Origin: JAJFKB01 sp965230515
Lineage (GTDB): Bacteria; Pseudomonadota; Gammaproteobacteria; Pseudomonadales; IMCC2047
NCBI GenBank assembly: GCA_965230515.1
Contig: OZ246007.1
Coordinates: 1,240,001-1,304,000, forward strand
DNA: 64,000 nucleotides
Reading direction: 5' to 3'
Shown: positions 61,136 to 64,000 of the stretch, in pieces
Numbering within the stretch: position 1 is the first letter of the stretch
How the letters are laid out: every line of letters begins with the position of its first letter
Translations under genes and position numbers: made by a program
Notes under the pieces: generated by a model
The model's input: only the letters and a program-made list of their open reading frames with translations
The model's database searches: none
Told to the model about the DNA's origin: nothing

Positions 61136-61780
61136 CTACAGAAAGGCTATCGCACCAAAAATAATAACCGTAAGTGCCAGACTGCTATGAATAACGCCAA
61201 CAACACTGGTCATCGGCCCCATCTTTCCAACCACGGCATTGACTTCCAGTGCCGCGATAATCGCCATTGCCAGCCAGAGTCCGGTCGAATAACCGGTATT
61301 GGCTACAGCATGACTGACACTTCCGAGGCTCTGCCCATGCTGCGAGCCCAACATGCCAAACAGCATACCCGCTGAAAACAAGGTATTGGTTCGTGATGCC
61401 AGCAACGCCTTGGCTCCGGCGGCAGCTGCATCACCTTCGATCATTCCCAGCGCCACTTTCTGGTTCGGCCAGATAATTAGCCATACATTGGCAAACATCA
61501 ACGTCCCCATGAGCGCACCGACTATGATGTAGGGGTTGGTGTACCCGGCTCTGATCACATTCTCGATCAGCACAACGCCGGTGATAAAGGTAAACATGGC
61601 AGCCCAACGAAACCACCATAACGCACTTGGTGCCAGTTTTGCTTTTGCATCCGCCAGCCCTTCAGCACTCGCCTGCTTGAAGTAACTGCCTTGTATAAAA
61701 TTAAAGTAATAAAGCAAGCCTATCCAGGCTACACCAAACAGAACGTGTGCCCATCTAAACAGCAAATTGACAAACTCCAT
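61136..61780 (-). CDS. PuuD-like (urate hydroxylase N-terminal family) membrane protein
   Basis: A polytopic membrane protein of about 214 residues with six hydrophobic segments, starting MEFVNLLFRWAHVLFGVAWI, then YYFNFIQG and ALWWFRWAAMFTFITGVVL. These, with conserved His, Trp and Arg residues in the helices, are typical of the Urate_ox_N/PuuD membrane domain. True PuuD urate oxidase carries a cytochrome c domain after this region, which is absent here, so urate oxidation cannot be assumed. The ATG at 61780 has AGGGG seven bases before it and is preferred to the ATG two codons upstream. No other purine-catabolism gene is near. Confidence 0.7.
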   Translation of the reverse strand: MEFVNLLFRWAHVLFGVAWIGLLYYFNFIQGSYFKQASAEGLADAKAKLAPSALWWFRWAAMFTFITGVVLIENVIRAGYTNPYIIVGALMGTLMFANVWLIIWPNQKVALGMIEGDAAAAGAKALLASRTNTLFSAGMLFGMLGSQHGQSLGSVSHAVANTGYSTGLWLAMAIIAALEVNAVVGKMGPMTSVVGVIHSSLALTVIIFGAIAFL

Positions 61781-61900
61781 CGTCATTCCCCTTTTTTGGT
61801 GGGTTTATTGCAAAGCTGCAATTCTGCGAGCAGCATGAGTAATCATTCTAATCATTCATATTTAAAATAAAAAGCAAAATCTATTTTATAGCAACCATAA

Positions 61901-61927
61901 AAAAACCCCGCTATTTGCGGGGTTTTT
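61901..61927. terminator. Intrinsic terminator of groESL
   Basis: AAAAACCCCGC-TATTT-GCGGGGTTTTT is a strong symmetrical hairpin 29 bases after the groL stop on the minus strand, with T-runs for either direction. Confidence 0.92.
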
Positions 61928-61955
61928 AAAAGACTTACTAAATAATAAGTACGTC

Positions 61956-63608
61956 TTACATCATACCGGGCATACCACCCATACCGCCCATGCCACCCAT
62001 ATCCGGCATTGGAGGCATCGCCGCTTTATCTTCAGGTGCATCAGTGACCATACATTCCGTAGTAATCATCAGACCCGCTACTGAAGCGGCATTTTGCAGC
62101 GCGCTACGAGTTACTTTCGCTGGATCAAGAATACCCATTTCCAGCATATTGCCATATTCACCTGTGGCTGCATTATAGCCAAAGTCGCCTTCGCCACCTT
62201 TAACCTTATCCAGGACAACAGATGCTTCATCACCCGCATTGGTGACGATTTGACGCAAAGGAGCTTCCATTGCGCGACGCGCCAAATGAATACCAACGGT
62301 CTGGTCGTCATTGTCGCCTTCCATGTTAACGATTGCCTGCAGAGCTCTAACCAAGGCAACACCACCACCGGCAACAACACCTTCCTCAACCGCTGCGCGT
62401 GTTGAATGTAACGCATCTTCGACACGAGCTTTCTTCTCTTTCATCTCGATCTCGGTGGTTGCGCCCACTTTAATCACCGCAACACCACCGGCCAGCTTAG
62501 CAACTCGCTCTTGCAGCTTTTCACGATCGTAATCAGAAGATGTCTCTTCAATCTGCTGTCGAATCTGGCCTACTCGTGCTTCAATATCGGCAGCCTGACC
62601 TGCACCATCAATAACTGTGGTATTTTCTTTGTTAATGCTGATGCGTTTGGCAGAACCCAGATCTTCCAAAGTAGCACCCTCAAGACTGAGGCCAACCTCT
62701 TCAGAGATAACCGTACCGCCCGTTAATACCGCGATATCCTGCAACATAGCTTTGCGACGATCACCAAAGCCTGGGGCTTTAACCGCTGCAACCTTCATAA
62801 TGCCACGCATATTGTTAACAACCAGTGTTGCCAACGCTTCGCCTTCTACGTCCTCAGCAATCACTAACAACGGTTTGCTGGATTTGGCAACCGCTTCAAG
62901 CAGCTGTAACATTTCACGAATATTCGAGATTTTTTTGTCTACCAAAAGGATGTAAGGTGATTCCAATTCAACACCCATGGTTTCCTGGTTGTTGATGAAA
63001 TAGGGTGACAGGTATCCACGATCAAACTGCATGCCTTCAACAACATCCAGCTCATTTTCCAGACCACTGCCTTCTTCAACAGTAATCACGCCCTCTTTGC
63101 CCACTTTTTCCATCGCTTCTGCGATAATTTCACCAACTGCTGAATCGCTATTGGCAGAAATCGTACCAACCTGAGCAATAGCTTTGCTATCAGTGCAAGG
63201 CTGAGCCATATTCTGGATTTCATCAACTACTGCGATAACTGCTTTATCAATGCCACGCTTGAGATCCATTGGATTCATTCCGGCAGCTACTGATTTCAGC
63301 CCTTCTGACATGATTGACTGAGCAAGAACGGTTGCCGTAGTGGTACCGTCCCCGGCTACATCTGAAGTTTGAGAGGCAACCTCTTTAACCATCTGTGCGC
63401 CCATGTTCTCAAACTTGTCTTTCAATTCAATCTCTTTAGCAACAGAAACACCGTCTTTGGTTACCGTAGGAGCACCAAAAGATTTATCCAAAACAACATT
63501 ACGACCTTTTGGTCCAAGAGTTGTTTTAACAGCGTCCGCCAATATATCTACGCCATTAACCAATTTTTGGCGCGCTGAGTCGCCAAACAATACGTCTTTA
63601 GCAGCCAT
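61956..63608 (-). CDS. groL: 60-kDa chaperonin GroEL
   Basis: GroEL is the ATP-driven folding chamber of the cytosol. The 550-residue product begins MAAKDVLFGDSARQKLVNGV and has the nucleotide site (LGPKGRNVVLDKSFG, then GDGTTTATVLAQSI), the apical domain (YLSPYFINNQETM) and the equatorial signature AAVEEGVVAGGGVALVRAL. It ends with the Gly-Gly-Met repeats GGMGGMGGMPGMM. Normal length; it follows groS by 48 bp. Confidence 0.99.
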   Translation of the reverse strand: MAAKDVLFGDSARQKLVNGVDILADAVKTTLGPKGRNVVLDKSFGAPTVTKDGVSVAKEIELKDKFENMGAQMVKEVASQTSDVAGDGTTTATVLAQSIMSEGLKSVAAGMNPMDLKRGIDKAVIAVVDEIQNMAQPCTDSKAIAQVGTISANSDSAVGEIIAEAMEKVGKEGVITVEEGSGLENELDVVEGMQFDRGYLSPYFINNQETMGVELESPYILLVDKKISNIREMLQLLEAVAKSSKPLLVIAEDVEGEALATLVVNNMRGIMKVAAVKAPGFGDRRKAMLQDIAVLTGGTVISEEVGLSLEGATLEDLGSAKRISINKENTTVIDGAGQAADIEARVGQIRQQIEETSSDYDREKLQERVAKLAGGVAVIKVGATTEIEMKEKKARVEDALHSTRAAVEEGVVAGGGVALVRALQAIVNMEGDNDDQTVGIHLARRAMEAPLRQIVTNAGDEASVVLDKVKGGEGDFGYNAATGEYGNMLEMGILDPAKVTRSALQNAASVAGLMITTECMVTDAPEDKAAMPPMPDMGGMGGMGGMPGMM

Positions 63609-63656
63609 TTTTAATTTCCTTTACCTTAAATATTATCGATAACAATTCGGGAAGGA

Positions 63657-63950
63657 TTACCCTTCAATAATGCCGTAAATTTCGCTTTCGCTAAGAAGCA
63701 GTAGCTCTTCATCGTCCACTTTAATCGTGTTGCTACCCGCGTATTTCCCGAAAATCACTTTATCACCAACCTTAACAGCCAGAGGTCGAACTTCACCGTT
63801 ATCCAAAACTTTACCTTCACCAACGGAAACAACTTCACCTTGATTAGGCTTTTCTGTAGCGGACCCGGGCAAAACGATTCCACCTGCTGTGGTGGTTTCC
63901 TCTTCCTCCCGACGTACTACGATTCGGTCGTATAAAGGACGAATTTTCAT
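63657..63950 (-). CDS. groS: 10-kDa co-chaperonin GroES
   Basis: GroES caps the GroEL chamber. The 97-residue product has MKIRPLYDRIVVRREEEE, the mobile loop ETTTAGGIVLPGSA, and GEVVSVGEGKVLDNGEVRPL with VKVGDKVIFGKYAGSNTIKV. A good ribosome site (AGGAG) precedes the ATG by nine bases. It is first of groESL. Confidence 0.99.
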   Translation of the reverse strand: MKIRPLYDRIVVRREEEETTTAGGIVLPGSATEKPNQGEVVSVGEGKVLDNGEVRPLAVKVGDKVIFGKYAGSNTIKVDDEELLLLSESEIYGIIEG

Positions 63951-63988
63951 TGTACATATTCTCCTGACATGAATTGAACACAGTTCTT

Positions 63989-63994
63989 ATGGGC
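63989..63994 (-). promoter_or_regulatory. Possible sigma-32 -10 element of groESL (-35 beyond window)
   Basis: The minus strand reads GGCCCATAAG about 40 bases before the groS ATG, resembling the CCCCATnT heat-shock -10 element. The matching -35 element would lie beyond the right edge, so this stays tentative. Confidence 0.3.
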
Positions 63995-64000
63995 CTGATT

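Noticed and set aside
1..64000. CRISPR arrays, tRNA or rRNA genes, transposases and prophage genes
   Set aside because: Read for on both strands; no regularly spaced repeats, cloverleaf tRNA with proper arms, rRNA segments or transposase-like frames were seen.

Overview
The window looks like chromosomal DNA of a polarly flagellated, piliated gammaproteobacterium. The evidence is the contiguous fleQ/fleSR - fliE...fliR - flhB flagellar block under sigma-54 type control, the pilA / pilBCD-coaE-yacG cluster, a full-length PurL, guaBA next to xseA, and groESL. Genus cannot be read from the sequence. The layout is typical of Pseudomonadales, Oceanospirillales or Cellvibrionales-like lineages, and Vibrio/Shewanella share the same flagellar gene order.

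Layout. (1) 1-17.5 kb, almost all minus strand: a flagellar supercluster running fleQ (flrA) > fleS-fleR (flrB-flrC) > fliE F G H I J > fliK L M N O P Q R > flhB (cut by the left edge). Sigma-54-type promoters lie before fleS and before fliK. (2) 17.7-22.6 kb, plus strand: a secreted AstE/AspA-like zinc hydrolase, a PLP-dependent decarboxylase and a secreted beta-propeller protein. (3) 22.7-27.3 kb, minus: purL and tadA. (4) 27.7-33 kb, plus: a catabolic operon of two crotonase-fold enzymes, two SDR dehydrogenases and an acyl-CoA dehydrogenase, closed by a TetR regulator. It is preceded by a promoter overlapping a perfect 22-bp inverted repeat and followed by two gene remnants. (5) 33.5-36.7 kb, minus: guaB-guaA with a terminator hairpin between them. 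(6) 36.9-44.4 kb, plus: xseA, an M23 peptidase, a BarA-like hybrid kinase and an overlapping REC-PAS-GGDEF-EAL protein. (7) 44.5-52.2 kb: an AT-richer glycan locus of three glycosyltransferases, a flippase-like membrane protein, a nucleotidyltransferase-kinase fusion and a multi-TM GT-C/TPR protein next to the major pilin. (8) 52.3-57.9 kb: pilA with a textbook sigma-54 promoter, divergent from pilB-pilC-pilD-coaE-yacG. (9) 57.9-61.1 kb: prfC, then a compact insert with a mobile-mystery-protein A/B (HTH plus Fic) pair and a dense set of inverted repeats. (10) 61.1-64 kb, minus: a PuuD-like membrane protein and groES-groEL.

How the genes fit together. The window joins flagellar control and secretion/rotor genes, pilus assembly, and c-di-GMP signalling. 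FleQ keeps the residues known to contact c-di-GMP in Pseudomonas FleQ, and the GGDEF-EAL protein could make or break that signal. The glycan locus beside pilA, with its GT-C protein, suggests a pilin or surface glycosylation pathway. The catabolic operon appears to be a complete, locally regulated module for a CoA-bound acid, possibly alicyclic or aromatic, but without its own CoA ligase or thiolase here.

The least explained elements are the nucleotidyltransferase-kinase fusion, the pilin-adjacent GT-C protein, the 22-bp palindrome, and the branched inverted-repeat structures next to the Fic/HTH pair. No tRNA, rRNA, CRISPR array, transposase or prophage was seen.
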